Positions 13,020-27,100 of a DNA stretch of 64,000 nucleotides are shown piece after piece. Positions within the stretch are counted from its first letter, which is position 1; each line of letters opens with the position of its first letter. The DNA comes from Strongylocentrotus purpuratus (taxonomy: Eukaryota > Echinodermata > Echinoidea > Camarodonta > Strongylocentrotidae): positions 10,566,838 through 10,630,837 of the forward strand of contig NW_022145599.1 of the NCBI RefSeq assembly GCF_000002235.5, given 5' to 3'. Position numbers and translations under genes: made by a program. The notes under the pieces are model-generated. The model was given only the letters and a program-made list of their open reading frames with translations. It had not been told where the DNA came from and ran no database searches.

Positions 13020-14083
13020 AATGATGCCTCCGCCATAGAGCAATTTAAATAAGTTTGCAGTTTAAATCTCCAGTGGTTCTTGAGATATCATGATAACAAT
13101 CTCAATGTATGGAATTTGATAAGTTGACCTCTGTGACCCTTGACCTTTGACCTACGTGCTCCAAAATCTAATCACATTGTCTTCCTATGGTGATACACAC
13201 TATCATTAAGTTTGAAGTTTAAATCTCCAGTGGTTCTTGAGATATTATGATATGGTGATACATACTATCATTAAGTTTGAAGTGAAAATTCTCCAGTGGT
13301 TCTTGACATATCGCGATAACGATCTCAATGTATGGAATTTCATAAGTTGACCTCTGTGACCCTTGACCTTTGACCTAGGTGCTCCAAAATCTAATCAGAT
13401 TTTCTTCCTATATTGATACATACTATCCTTAAGTTTGAAGTTTTTAAATCTCCAGTGGTTCTTGAGATATCATGATAACAATCTCAATGTATGGAATTTC
13501 ATAAGTTGACCTCTATGACCCTTGACCTTTGACCTACATGCTCCAAAATGTAATCAGATTGTTTTCCTATAGTGATACACACTATCACTAAGTTTGAAGT
13601 TTAAATCTCTAGTGGTTCTTGAGATATCATGATAACAATCTCAATGTATGGAATTTCATAAGTTGACCTCTGTGACCCTTGACCTTTGACATACGTGCTC
13701 CAAAATCTAATCAGATCGTCTTCCTATGGTGATACATACTATCCTTAAGTTTGAAGTTTAAATCTCAAATGGTTCTTGAGATATCGCGCTAACAAACTCA
13801 ATACAAGGAATTTCATAAGTTGACCTCTGTGACCTGTGACCTTTGACCTACGTACTCCAAAATCTAATCAGATCGTCTTCCTATGGTGATAAATACTATT
13901 GCCGAGTCTTAAGTTTAAATCTTCAATGGTTCTTGAGATATTGTGATAACGGTCAAACGGGACGGACGTACGGACGGACGTACGGACGGACGTACGGACG
14001 GACGTACGGACGTACGGACGTACGGACGGACAACCCGAAAACATGATGCCTCCGGCACCACCTTCGGTGGCGGAGGCATAACA
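13020..14083. mobile_element. Pearl/helentron-like composite repeat
   Basis: Begins at GATGCCTCCGCCATAG (13023). It holds five core units anchored on AAGTTGACCTCT at 13123, 13346, 13505, 13662 and 13819 (spacing 157-159 bp, except for one 66-bp partial duplication), then a GGACGTAC minisatellite at about 13962-14030, and ends in the hairpin GATGCCTCCGGCACCACC...GGAGGCATAA. Core tandem repeats followed by a short-unit minisatellite and a terminal hairpin is the architecture of pearl/CvA elements, now regarded as non-autonomous helentrons. The superfamily call is an inference. Confidence 0.65.
13962..14032. repeat. GGACGTAC minisatellite
   Basis: About seven units of GGACGTACGGAC-type sequence inside the composite repeat. 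Every unit contains the palindrome GTAC. Confidence 0.9.
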
Positions 14084-17000
14084 AGCCCTTAATCAAACAC
14101 TAAGGAATATGCCTCCATCCTTTTTTCTCTGCGACTGATGTCATTTTTGAAGGAGTCCACTTTTTGTTCACAGACACTATTATTGAGGTCTGGGAACATG
14201 AAGAAAAAAAGAAGAAACAAAAACAGTGGCCAAGCAATCCCAACTAGACAATAAGATAATTGAGGGATGCTCATCCACAGAAATAGTGGTCATTGGGTGA
14301 GTGATTTGGGAATGATTTTATCATCGTTAATCATTATTTATCGGTGAGGTCTGAATAGGCCTAAACAAATCTGGTTAAGATAACTAGGCCCGCGAAGTGA
14401 AAGATACGGTTTGAATATAAATACTACCAGATTCATAAATAGAAATAAATAGTATTGCAAATCTCGTTAAAGGTATGAATGCACAGATTGCACATAATGC
14501 TAAAGTGTATCACAATTCAGAATTCTGATCTGCCATATCTAGTTCCTGGGTTATTTTCATTTGAAGAAATCAATAACATATCCATTCAAATTAAATATAA
14601 GTAAAAACAAGCACAAAACTTTTAAAAAGAACAATAATCAGGACAAAGTGAATATTTTCCCTACAGCACAGGTGGTAGTTTCCAAAATACAAGGTATGCG
14701 AAGCAAATTTATGACTCTTATTTTCAACAGACTCCAGCAGTCTGTTTTGATGCAAACAAGTTCATGATTGTCATTTAATATATGAGTTTCTTGATTTAAT
14801 CTTGTTTAAACTGCATGTGTGCCTTGAGGTAGATCTTCATTAAAACAAAAACTACAAAACAAGAAACTTTTGCAGCTAAAAAAAAAAATCACTGTCAATT
14901 ATTAATTGATTCTTTTGTGGTGTTAAAGTTTTGTTCAATTTTAGCCAGTTACCAAATTCATACAAATTTCATTTATGCAAACACTTCTGGTTTTGCAGTA
15001 TTCAAAATTCTTATTCATCTGTCATTATTGACAATGGTAATTTACTAAAAACTAAATGCTTGTGGAGTGCATTGAACAAATATTTAACATACAAATTAAG
15101 AGATTATTAAGAGAGGGGAAACTAAAATAGGGAACAAGACCGTAATGTCACAATTATCTCCCTGTACATGGTGGTCTATATCGAAGCACAAAGTAGAAAT
15201 TTGGCACAAAATGTAATCCTGTACAATATAACACTTTATGAAGTAAAGTCATTGAAAAATGTGAGCACCTAAAATAAAACATGTATAAACCACTACTTTG
15301 AAAAGAAAGAAGATTATTGAAACAATTGTATGCATCTACCAAATTATTTATTATAAATGGTGGTGACAAAAGAAATTTCAGTATCCACCTTTGCGGTGTT
15401 TTCTTCTTTCTCTCATGTAGCTGATGTACTAGCCCCTCAGAGATGTACTTAAGCCTAACCAGTCAATTTATTGAAAGCCTGCCATCTGCAAGAGCTAAAT
15501 AGCTGGAATTCAGAATGCAATTTATGTAGAGAAAATACAATTTGGAGTGGAGAATGAAACACTGCATGATTTTTGCATCTTTAAAACCAACTTCTTAGTT
15601 TTCTTTTACATTCATGATCCAACTATAGCTTAAAACCAGCCCCCCAAAACCATATCCCCATGGCAATGACATCAAGACATGATTTAGTAACTATCACTTT
15701 CATGGAATAAGAAACCCCTCATCACAGGTTCATATAGAACTTGAGAAAATCTTGACACATGATATAATAAATATAAATTTGGTGATTTATTGATCACTTT
15801 TGAATTCATGATATGAAATAAGATAAGGCTAAATGCACTCCCGTGCAACCTCTGAAAATATGCAACTGTGGAAACATTGTGTCCATGGAAGCAGAGTCTA
15901 CGATTGATTGTGTCGATTGTTTCTACGAGTCTGTTTGCTTGCATAGCCACACACACATTGCGGTTTAAAAGTCTTCTTTCCTAAATACCACCTCTGATTT
16001 ATTCTATATACACTGTACAGATAAGGGCACTTAACTAATTGTATTCTCGGTTGTGATCAACGTCAGATACAAACTGTGGAAAACAAAGTGGAACTCTGGA
16101 GAAAAACAGAACCACCATATCGTCGACGTCCCCATTCACATATGGCGTATTCATTGGCATGGCACAGTCAGACCACAACTGCAGTTTTGCACAACGTGAA
16201 CGCAGTGACATGTTGAAAGGTATAAGACAAGTTGGCATGTCAAGTGCCCTACATGTTGAGCCATTGCCATATGGGGTGGCCCTGCTGCAAGGTTTAGGGC
16301 AACAGATTCCCAACGTATCTTTAGACAAACAACGCTAACATAGTTCCTACATATGCACTCATCCACTTGTTGTAATACTGACCAAAACTAACGCATGATC
16401 ATTGCCAATACATACCAAATATTATTGCACGTAAAATCGTATATAAACAATGTATTTCATGAACTGAGCTCTCTTTAAAAACAGCCTCTGCTAATATCAC
16501 CCACAAACATCCAAATCAGTTAATTAATCAAAAAAATAAACTCACATTTTTTTGCAACACAAACATGATGTCAGATAAGAATCATCCTAAAATATAGCCC
16601 ATTTCTCTAGAACTTCAATGCAAGTGAATTCAAGTTCTGTCCATTACTATGGAGACTTAAATCTCTAAAGACCATCTACATGACATTGTTTGGATGACCA
16701 CTATAGACAGGTGACCTTTCTAGACAGGCAGAGGCCACTTAGACAGGTTTGACTGTATATTGTCGGGTAGCTGTGGCAAGAAGGCCATAAGGGCCATGCA
16801 TTGGCAACGGCACGAACAGCCTTCTTGCAAACAGCCGAAGACATGTATTGTCTACATGGAATGGATAGCGTACATTCTGCAAACCTTCACTCAAAATCAT
16901 AATATTTTCTTTTCAAGTCTTTGGTGTTGCACAATTACATTCATCATTTATCAGAATTCCATATACCTACTTCATATTAGTGACGATGCATCACATCACG

Positions 17001-17874
17001 TATTAGAACTCGGTAGCTACCTCCAAGTAAGGCTATATCCAATATTCTATATGACTATTCATCATGACTGACTGCTTTAGAGACATGAAATTATAACATT
17101 GGAAACCAAGAACTTTCCATATATTCCGAGATCCATATTATCCAACACAGGATGCCGATTCAAGCTTGTCTGCTTTTAGAGGAACGGAAACTTTGCATTC
17201 TTGAAGGCCTACGGCAAGTGGATCTCACTTTCGAGAATGGGCCAGGGTGGAGGGCTAGGGTCCTTGTTCACTCATGCAGATACCGCTTTTCTGCAAGTGA
17301 AGGACACCACTCATGGGCGTCTCTAGATCTTAAACACAACCACACATGGACAAGATATGTGGTTCCATCACACCGTATAGGTCAGTTCTGTCCAGAGAGA
17401 TCATGTACAGGTATCTGCAGAGTGGCCAAGACTGTAGGGAGTTCATCATCTGCGGCTACTTGTCTAACCTTTGACCTTTGAGTCCATTACCGTTGCCATG
17501 TTCACATCAGGTATCTTCTCATAGAAAGACTCTCTTATAACAATCGCTTAACACCCAGATGTACGTCTTCTGTAGAGACCAACCCTATCGCAGACCTGTA
17601 CGCACGCAGAAGTATTCTCCTGAAGCTGTACTTCGAAAAAGAGCCTTTCCCTATCCTTGGCATTATCACAAACTCTTGTTGGGAGAAAAAAAATGATATA
17701 CATATATCCTGGAGATTTGGTTGAGGCTATGAAGTCACTCTGTTTTACATAGGAAGTTTCAAAACAATGTATGACATTGTAAGTATTCTCCAATGGCAAT
17801 ACGCAGCAAAATCCTGGAAATGTTCTTCACTTTGGCAAAGATGGCACGTGGAGGATGCGACCGGACTGTCAACG
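14084..17874 (-). other. Presumed ANKFN1 3' UTR and downstream DNA
   Basis: AT-rich, mostly single-copy-looking sequence after the ANKFN1 stop codon. On the - strand, AATAAA (TTTATT on +) occurs near 15997-16002 and near 15346-15351, which would give 3' UTRs of about 1.9 or 2.5 kb. No coding sequence is supported here. A fragment of the CCTGTCTATAGTGGCCAC-type repeat is at 16665-16755. Confidence 0.35.
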
Positions 17875-18156
17875 CTATACAGCCGTCGACGGACCTACAT
17901 TGAGGACAGCTCTCTCGGAGTCTTTAGGTCGGACAAACAACTGTCCTTTAGTCCAAGGGTTCTGGAGCTGCAGCGGACAGAAGTCCTCCTGCAGAGTGTA
18001 CTCCTTGTTGGCAATGATGGCTACCAGGCAGAAGTGGGCACAGTCCTCGGGGGAGAAGGCGGGGGTCTCCATGCCACTGCTCTCCATGGCCTTGTTGAGC
18101 TGCTGCACCACCAGGCTCACTATGTCCTCACATGATGTCTTTGATGTCACATGGAG
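17875..18156 (-). CDS. ANKFN1: ANKFN1 exon 24, RA domain and stop
   Basis: LHVTSKTSCEDIVSLVVQQL and then CAHFCLVAIIANKEYTLQED are the second strand, helix and later strands of the RA fold. The frame ends at TAG 17875-17877. A GTAGGT about 20 nt before the stop could act as a donor to a further exon, so the last seven residues are slightly uncertain. Confidence 0.9.
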   Translation of the reverse strand, partial: LHVTSKTSCEDIVSLVVQQLNKAMESSGMETPAFSPEDCAHFCLVAIIANKEYTLQEDFCPLQLQNPWTKGQLFVRPKDSERAVLNVGPSTAV

Positions 18157-21100
18157 CTGTAAAGAGATTAAAAAGATACACGATTTAAAATTAAGATGCA
18201 CTCAGACGTGGAATGCTTAAAGTTGTCGGCTTAAACATTTTTGATAACGGCAGCTTTTCAGTTTGTGACAAAATATTTTTTTGCAAAGGAAAGGCTGTCA
18301 TCAAATAAAAAGCAATTTGTGCTTTATTCAAAACAAATGATCTGATATACGATAAGATTTAATGATCCTTAATACCACATCTGCTCGACATCGCTGTCCT
18401 TCTTAGGTTAATCCAATCTAAGGTTACGCAGTAGTATGCATAAAAGCAATTTATATGACAATTCATGGTACCAAAAAAAAAATATACAAGTATTTTTCTA
18501 GATGGGGCTGTTCTAACCTTGACACTTGTTCCTTTGGCAAGACCTGAGTTGTAGGCTGGGAAGACCCTGAGAATGCCTGACTTGAGAGTGTTATCTGCTG
18601 CCCTCTCTACCGGTAGTAACATCGTCTGGCATCCAATGCTGCTGCAGGGAGGGGGCGGTAGGAGGGAGTGGTTCTGGGGATCTGGATGGAGGAAGGGTAA
18701 ATGAAGATAAGAGAGATGGTTAACAGTGTGCCACAGGAGAGGGTAGTATCAACGACAACGTCCTCTGATGACCGGCTTACAAATCTTCAAAGAACTCTAT
18801 GGTTAAAAATGTTCACCAAAGCCTCGTTTAGATATGATGCGGCAAAACTTGTAACACAGAGCTTAGTAATTATGTGCTAGACCTTTGTTGTGTGCAGTTG
18901 CCATTCTGCAGTTGTTCCAATAATTCTATAATGATAAAAATTTCCTAATATTTATACATAACACCTTATCAAATTAATTTTTCCATTTACACAATCAGAA
19001 TATGAAACTTATTTTGACAAGACAGATAAAACCGATAGCTATCAATCTGAACACCATTATTTATTCAAAGACAGATCTTTGCACCTGATCTCATCCTGAA
19101 GATATGATAAAGCCACCCCTTACAAAATAATGATGTGACCCACCTTTCATGCACTCCGTGAAGGATGCTAGAATATCCTCGGAAGCATCCACTGGTGATG
19201 GGGGTGGAGCATAGAGTACAGAGAGAGGGACTCCCCCTTTGATCTGTTTGTCTCTGGCATACTGGAGTATATCCATGATCCAGCGCATTCCTCTCCACAT
19301 CATGTCAAGTGACTGTAACAAGAACAAGGCATTTCCGTTCAATTAAATTCCCTTTTGAGTCTTAAGTTTGAAAATACAGGAAGTAACCACATTATCTCAA
19401 TATTTTTAGAGAGTCAGTGCTTTACAGAGTGATTTGAAAAAATTCTTTACAGTTAAAAATATATAAAGTTTTCCTGTGTATTAGAAATTTTTGTTCTTTT
19501 GATAAATCATTACAAAAATGTTTAATCAGTAAATCTTTTACTCAAAACAAAAAGACATGATAAAATATTTAACAGACGTTTCACTTAATATAGGTTCTGT
19601 AACAACCCTATACATCCTCTTAGCATCAAGTATGGATGACTTGAAGCCTATCTGCAGTAGTTTGGCCTGGAGGGATTATACCTCCCTGCATGGTCACTGA
19701 CAGGTGGTTATCTCATCAAATCAGCTCTCAATTAACATAAGAAAAAAAGGATCGTGGGGGACCAACGATCACCACTTGGGCATTGTTTGCTATATAGAGG
19801 GCCCAAGTAGCTATAAGAAGTGCAGTGGGGCTTTAGAGTAAGCTTTCCCTCTCTCACCTTCTGAAATTCCTCCACTTGCGTCTGTCTCCGCTTTGCTTCA
19901 TTCAGTTCATCGTTCGAGAAGGCCTCCCTCAGTTGTTGCTGGGTGATCAGGGACTCTGTATCGAGGATTGAGGAAAGCCTTGCGTAGCGGCGGATGAAGT
20001 CTCCATGATACGTGCTCATGTGTACTGTGGACAACAATTTATTTACAAAATGAATTACACTGTTTCATATGAACCAGCATTTTTGATACTCCAAAAGTGA
20101 CTAAAGTCAACCCTGATTTAGCGACCACATGTCTATAAAGACCACTTTTTATATTTATTCCCTTGAAAACTGTTTCTCATTGAAAGCAGTAATAATGAAG
20201 CCTGTACATAAAAACACCTGCCTATAAAGACCAAATTTTTGTCTCTCTTGAGAGGTTTTATTGTGTTTTCGCTATGTTGTGGGCAGTCTACATCACCTAA
20301 ACATTGCTTAAAGCTTGTCATTTTCTTTGAAATCCAAAGTAGGCTTATGCATTTCATAAGTCAGATATCACAGAGTGATATTTGTATCAAGATAAACGAA
20401 TGACAAAAATACATGTTTCTTTGTGATTAGTCACATCCTTACTTCAAGAAAAGAGGAAACGTGCAGTATAGCGCATAATACTAACTTTTCTAAGAGCTAA
20501 ACTATCATCACACTGGCAGTGATAAGTATGTGACCACAGTCTTTACCACGGTCTCACAAACCAAGATTTGTCACTGTCCATGTATAAGGCATTATATCCT
20601 TCATTAACCTTTCCCACAAACAAAACACACCGCTAATTAAATAGGTAATGTTTACCCCGATCATTCACTGACAAGCATAAACTTTCCTATACACCATTCC
20701 AAGAAAGCAGCAACAAAATTTCACCGCCGTATTGCTCACTATATATCATCGACAACCGAAATAAAAAGTGCTAATTAATGGCTCCCCCTTCATGCAAACC
20801 TTGCCAACGAGACAAAGAGACAGGAACTATCAACACCTGGGACCCGTTTCACAAAACTTGTCATCAGTGACAAATGACAGTTTTTGTTAAAAGCTACTGA
20901 AATCCTTGCTTCTGATTGGTTACCAGCAGATTTGTCACTGATTTTTGTCATTTGTCATTGAAAAAAGGCTTTGTGAAACGGGTCCCTGGAAATGAAGAGA
21001 TGCTAGACTTACTCATTTCAAAGACCGGCACTGAGATCGACGTGAAATCCCTGCTGGTGATCCAGTCATCGGATGGTGTCCCCGGTCCTATACATACACT

Positions 21101-24100
21101 ACCCAGAGGAGGGAGCAGCAAAATGAATGAGACCTGTGCCAAGAGGAAACAAGAATTGGGTTCATTAATGATGCCTTTAAACAGAAGCAGATATAAAGAA
21201 GCACATTAACGTTGCTTTATACATGTAGCATATAACATACATGTATCACAACATTTTGATTGACAAAATAGATCACATGTAAATGAAAGAAAAATCAAAT
21301 GATGACATGGATATCTGCACAAAGCTTCAGAAACATACCAATGCTGATTACCGGTACATATGCTGATTTGATAACATCCTTACTAACAATAAAAATTGTA
21401 TTCATTATCAATCTGAAAATAAGCTGAATAATACAGAAGAGCAAAATAACACCCAATATTTAGATTAGCAATCAAAACAGGTGTACGGAACATTGAGGAG
21501 TTGCCAAGTAAGAAAATTCAACTCACCTCACTGCTGAGTTCAACAACCTCTAGGTCGCAAAGTCTGTGGGTGATAGCCTCCTCTTCGGTGACCCCTACCC
21601 GTGTCAATAGCTTCCGGGTCGCCGATGCAAGCTGGCGCTGGAAATCTTCCTGTACCCTGGTTGCTTTCTTCTTCACCTAAAACAATCCAAGAACATATAT
21701 AGTATACGATTAGCACCACACCAATAACAACAAATTATTTTGTTATGTATGTTGGTAGTTCCATACCGTAATTCAAAATATGAGCTTGAAATATAACTTT
21801 GAAAAGAAAAGAGATTTTGCATAAAAAGTACCCTGCGAATAGACTACTTAACACACCTGTAGCACACTCTCATATAAAGACCTTCAGATTTTTTTCCTTT
21901 ATTATCCATGACTTTCCATAACTTTCCAAAAGAGATTATTTTTCCATAACTTTCCAGGATTTTTCATGACCGTTGGAATCCTGAGGCATACTTAGGTGCT
22001 AGCTTAGCAAAATGTAGGTGCACAAAAAAAGATGCGTCTGGAATGCATACTGCATGACAGTTGAAAATCATAATTTAATCACACAGAGAGAGAACCACAT
22101 CATTTGGATATGGAGCTGGTAAATGCATATACCATCTCGATAAGTCTTAAAGCTAGGTAGCTAAACTTTCATTCAAATACGTAAAATAATAAAAATTTAA
22201 TGGACAAGCATCACCAAGCATCTGGGCTCTGTCTTACAAAGAGTTGCGATTGATCCAAACCAATCTCAATTCCTCTTATCAATAGCAAGTTTGCAATCTC
22301 CTATCTCTTATATACATAGTTGCGTTTGATATCAATCGCAAATAAGTTGCGATTGATATCAACTCTTTGTAAGACAGGGTCCAGATGCTTCTTTTCGTGT
22401 AATTACATTTTTCTAAGCTGTATCACAGCTATATATTCTCACTCTGCTTAATTACCTCACACTTGTCCAGACTGTGGAGCCAATCCCACTCCTCCTGCGA
22501 GACGTTGTAGTTATCCCTGACCTTGATGTGGGGCAGCATGCTGGGGTGGCGCTCGGGCACCTGGATCCTGATGTTCCCCAGCGAGCTCCGGAGCTTGAGG
22601 TAGCCCACATAGAGACCCCGGGTCAGGGGCAGGCTGCTCACCTGGTGGTGGATGATCTTCTCCTGATAGAAGAGGGAGGGATGATGGTGGAAGAATGATG
22701 AATAACCATGGTAACACAATCTTTAAATCCCAACTGCACTACTTGGTCGCTCTATATAGAAAACAATGCCTAATTGGTGCCTGTTGGTCCCCCATGATCC
22801 TCTTTTTCTTATGTTAATTGAGTGCTGATTTGATAAGATAACCACTCGTCAGTGACCACGCCGGGTGGTCTAATCCCTCCTGGCCAAACTAGTACAGACG
22901 GGCTTTAACATTTGCATAGATACAATGAGGTACTAGGACCAGGATAAGGATTCAATCAACTGAATTCAACTAAATATATCATAATCATGTTAGGTTTTGA
23001 GAGGACTACTTTCCTCTAAAAAGAATTACTTTTGCACCAAACTCTCTCTTCATCCCATTTCCAGATAGAGAAGTCCATCTAACACATTTGTTGTTCTCCC
23101 CATAGAAGGAAAGCCATTTTAGTCTTTGAAACCATTACTTTGATTCCAAACTCCATCCATCCAATAACAAGAAATCCACTTGAGATGTATCGCATCAGAG
23201 GTCCCTATAACGACTCTTCTTTCAATAGACCAAAATCCTAAGCCAAATCTTATTGACTATATACGAATATCCATTTGAACGCTCAACATGATAATGACCT
23301 CCAGAAGGAATTAGACATGCAAATGACAGGGATCTTGTCCAATGGCAACCGGTATTGTGAGGGATGACCCAAATCTTTACTGTGGTCACAAAAAGTTTAA
23401 TGGCCTCAATTTTTTTCCTTAAATTTAGTATCACAGTCCCACTTACTGGTAATGACGTAAGTAGCAGATCTGCAGCCACTGGGCACTCCACACTCATTGA
23501 TTTCCTCTTCTGGACTCTCGTCATACTGACCCATTTCAGCGCTGCATTGTTTATTGTCCTCGGGTCCTAATCAAACAAAAAAAAATAACAGAATTGAAAA
23601 TATATATAATTAGATTTTTATCGTTGTCTGCATGTTGGCAAATTCTTTATATAGCAATACCGGTATAAACTATCAGCTAGAAAGTAAAATTGATGACAAG
23701 GCTTATTGACAGCAACAAAAATATATACCTAACTATTTTACCAAAACTTCAATTAAAACTTCATTATACAAGGTGATACAAAAAATGGAGAGTGTCTACT
23801 TAATACATCCAAACAAAAAAATCTTTTTTTCTTCTTTAGGGTCAGAGTTGAAGGTTCATTAATACCAGAAATGACTTGTAAAAGAGAATAAAAATACCAG
23901 GAAGAGCTCATTTTCAACTCGTTTCAATACAAAATTATACAAGTTGACACAAAAAAAGGAGAGTGCCTACTTATTACATCAACAACAACAAAATTGTTTT
24001 ATTTTGGGTCACAGCGAAAGGTAATAAATACCAGAAATGACTTGTAAAAGAGAAAAAAAAATACCAGGAAGTAATCATTTTCAACTCATTTTAATACAAA

Positions 24101-27100
24101 ATTGTCCCAATTCCCAAGACTTAATACAGGGGTTACCTGTAGGCAATGGAATACAAGAAGCATGAGGTACCTTTGTTAAAGATTGAATTGAATTTCTTTA
24201 TTGTCATGCACAAATCAAAGGAGGCATGAAAACTTGTCTTACGACTCAAATTTGTAGAAAATATAACATTACATTATCATATCATAAACAAATAACATAA
24301 ATAATATAACAATTTAATTTACCTTGACGCAGTTGATGAGTGTAAAGATAACGATCCCTTGGCTGTCCTTGACCGGCTCGTAGTAGAGCTTGCCCAGGTC
24401 CTGCATACCCATGATGCTTTGCAACTGGGCAGCGGCCTGCAGGAGGCGCCCTCTGAAGTGGACGACCGGTGAGGCTGCCGTCGACTGGGTCAGGTCAGTT
24501 CTCAGGAGGTCAACATCCTCCCATGTTTGGGCCACCTTCAAGATTGAAAAAAAAAATAGAATTTTGTTAAAATGTTGCAAATGCAATTCACTGTAATTCT
24601 CATACTCGAAATTTACAAAACAACAAGCAAAACTACATCACATGGCATGATTTTATATTCCCAATAACATAGCCTCGCCCATACCCAAAGACCCCCCTAC
24701 TCCATTTTATAAAACTAATTGTTATCTATAACAAACTGCTAAATTTCTATGACAAATTTGCTCTCAGCCAATCAGATGCCATGATTTCAGTAGCTTGTAA
24801 CTTGTTATTGATATCAAGTTAATAGAAACGGGGGCCCTGTCTTTCAAAGATTAATGTGACCTTTGATCTTACCTTCATGAACCATAGGAAGTCCTGTTGG
24901 ACGTTGCTAGGGAAGTTCTCGTCGACCTCTATAATAGGCAGGTAGTCCTCCGTTGTCACAAGAACCTTGTCATCGTTGTAGATCACTGAGGCTAGGTATA
25001 CGCCTCTGCAACGACAAAAATATAACACCACCGTTACTGATAAATGGAGACTAATTCAGTACACGTCACCGCAAGGTGAAAATAGAGTTATTTGAAAGAC
25101 AGAGTACCGGTACACACCTATATGACCACAGAAATACCGATTCTAATTAAAGAAATTAAGACACCAAGGAAAGCTGCAGGAAGCTCTACTTCAAGAGATT
25201 AATTATAATTAGAGTCTGGGCGTTTCAAAGACTAATGTCTTTGTTTGAGGTAATTGAGGTTTTTTTAGACTGCTTCATGAAAAGTTTTAAAGTACATCAT
25301 GACATGGACCACTTTTACGTGCAAGAAATGTCATCATTGGGTCGATCGGCGATAGCTGCATATGGCATAAACAAAATTGAATCCTCATTGATCCGTACAA
25401 CACTGACTTCTTGCAGTTCATGAAGGTTTCTGCCTAGCCCGCCCTTTTAACAATCCATGAAAGTTTCTGATTTTAAAAGCTGTACATGTACCTCCGCGAC
25501 CAGATAAATAAAGTTGTTGTTCTAGACCATGGGATCGGAGGGAAGGTAGACATGGATCTCTGTCACCACAACAGTAGAGACTCTAATTAATGAGAGACCA
25601 CATTATGGCTGTAGGAAGTTTGGTTTAATTGCCCCAAGTTTAGTTTCATTGTGATTTAAAGCCTTGGTGTCAACCTAATGTCTTCTTTTTAAAAACAACG
25701 GAAGGTAACAATTAATTAGACATCAAGAATGCTAGCTCTCACGGAAGTTACCGGAACTTTTCTAATTGCACTGAGAGAGATTTGATTGTGATTCGAGTTT
25801 AATTGGGTGTGAAGTATATGTCTCTCTTTCTTTTTGATATAGGGAGGTCAACAGCAGTTTCGGCTATTAAACGATTAGAGTGGTTTTGGAGTCCGGGGGA
25901 AAATTGATTTCACAACTGCCCCCATGCAATGCAGAATTTTTTCCACTAAAACTACAGGGGATATTAAATAATTTTGACCAAATTATTCATTTCACAATGT
26001 TAGAAATCCATATTGATTTATTTTCTGATGATCTTAAAATTCATATAGTTCTACAAAGATGGTAAATAGCCCAAATATACAGGAGCCAGAAATACTTTAT
26101 ACTTTAAAAACAGATGCTTTTGCATGTTTGAAAAGTGAATTTCAACATGATTAGATTTTTGTAATTCATGAAAGCTTTTTTTGGTTAAAATAGAGAGTGG
26201 TTTTTACAGTCACTAAGTTAAATTAAATGTTTAAAACTAATTATCCGTCTTAATTTTGCACATAAAAAAAAAATTGAGAACTACATATTTCCAGTTCCCA
26301 ACAGTGGACCAGCAAAAAACATCTCACAGCTCGACTTCCTCGAATGATTTAACTAAATAACCAGACTACTACGTCTAAATAGTCAAATTTGACTGAACAC
26401 CAAAATACAACCAACAACAACAACAACATAGAAATCAATCACAACGGTTCTCTACCTATAAGCTACCACTATTTTTCATATTGAAAAGAATTTTTACAGT
26501 CGAATTTCTCTTCCACATTTGAGACAGGACAGTTGATCGATCTGCTCATCCTATCACGAGATCTGCCAGCCACCTTCACTAATAAAGCCAGGGTCAAGAG
26601 GATTACTAGAGGATCAGTGATACCCCTACACCCCTTATTCAATTCACCCCCTTGCCTTTACCCACCGATATCCTACTGGTATTATTCTCTGACACGCCTG
26701 GTTAGTTGAAAGGAAGCTCATAGATCAGAATGTATCCTACGTGTAATGATGAAGAACAACAACGAACTGGATATCTATCAAACGCTTAGTCACCAAGCTG
26801 TCCACCGACTCACGCGAACACCTGTGATTGTGTGGTAATTGTCAAACTGGTACTATTATCAATTTAGAGTCATAAACTACTAGCATTTTCTTCAAGAAAT
26901 GATGCTTTGCTTTTGACCAATTATTATTTTTTAACAGATCAGATAATGTGTCTTCTCTTTCATCAACAAGTCACTACAAATAGAAATGTTGACGTGTCGT
27001 TCCAGTAAAGCAAAGTCAGATATCTGATTCAAATTTCAGAAAGATATTACCAGTTACACAAAACTACACATTTATTGTGTAGTAAGTTTGGTTGAGTGAT

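Noticed and set aside
22474-22717. Glu/Gly- and Pro-rich frames on both strands at 22.5 kb
   Set aside because: They overlap ANKFN1 exon 18, whose high GC keeps other frames open.
24170-24320. Possible SINE/LINE tail (AATTTCTTTATTGTCATGC)
   Set aside because: It resembles retroposon tails in other animals, but only a short stretch matches and no second copy was seen in this window.
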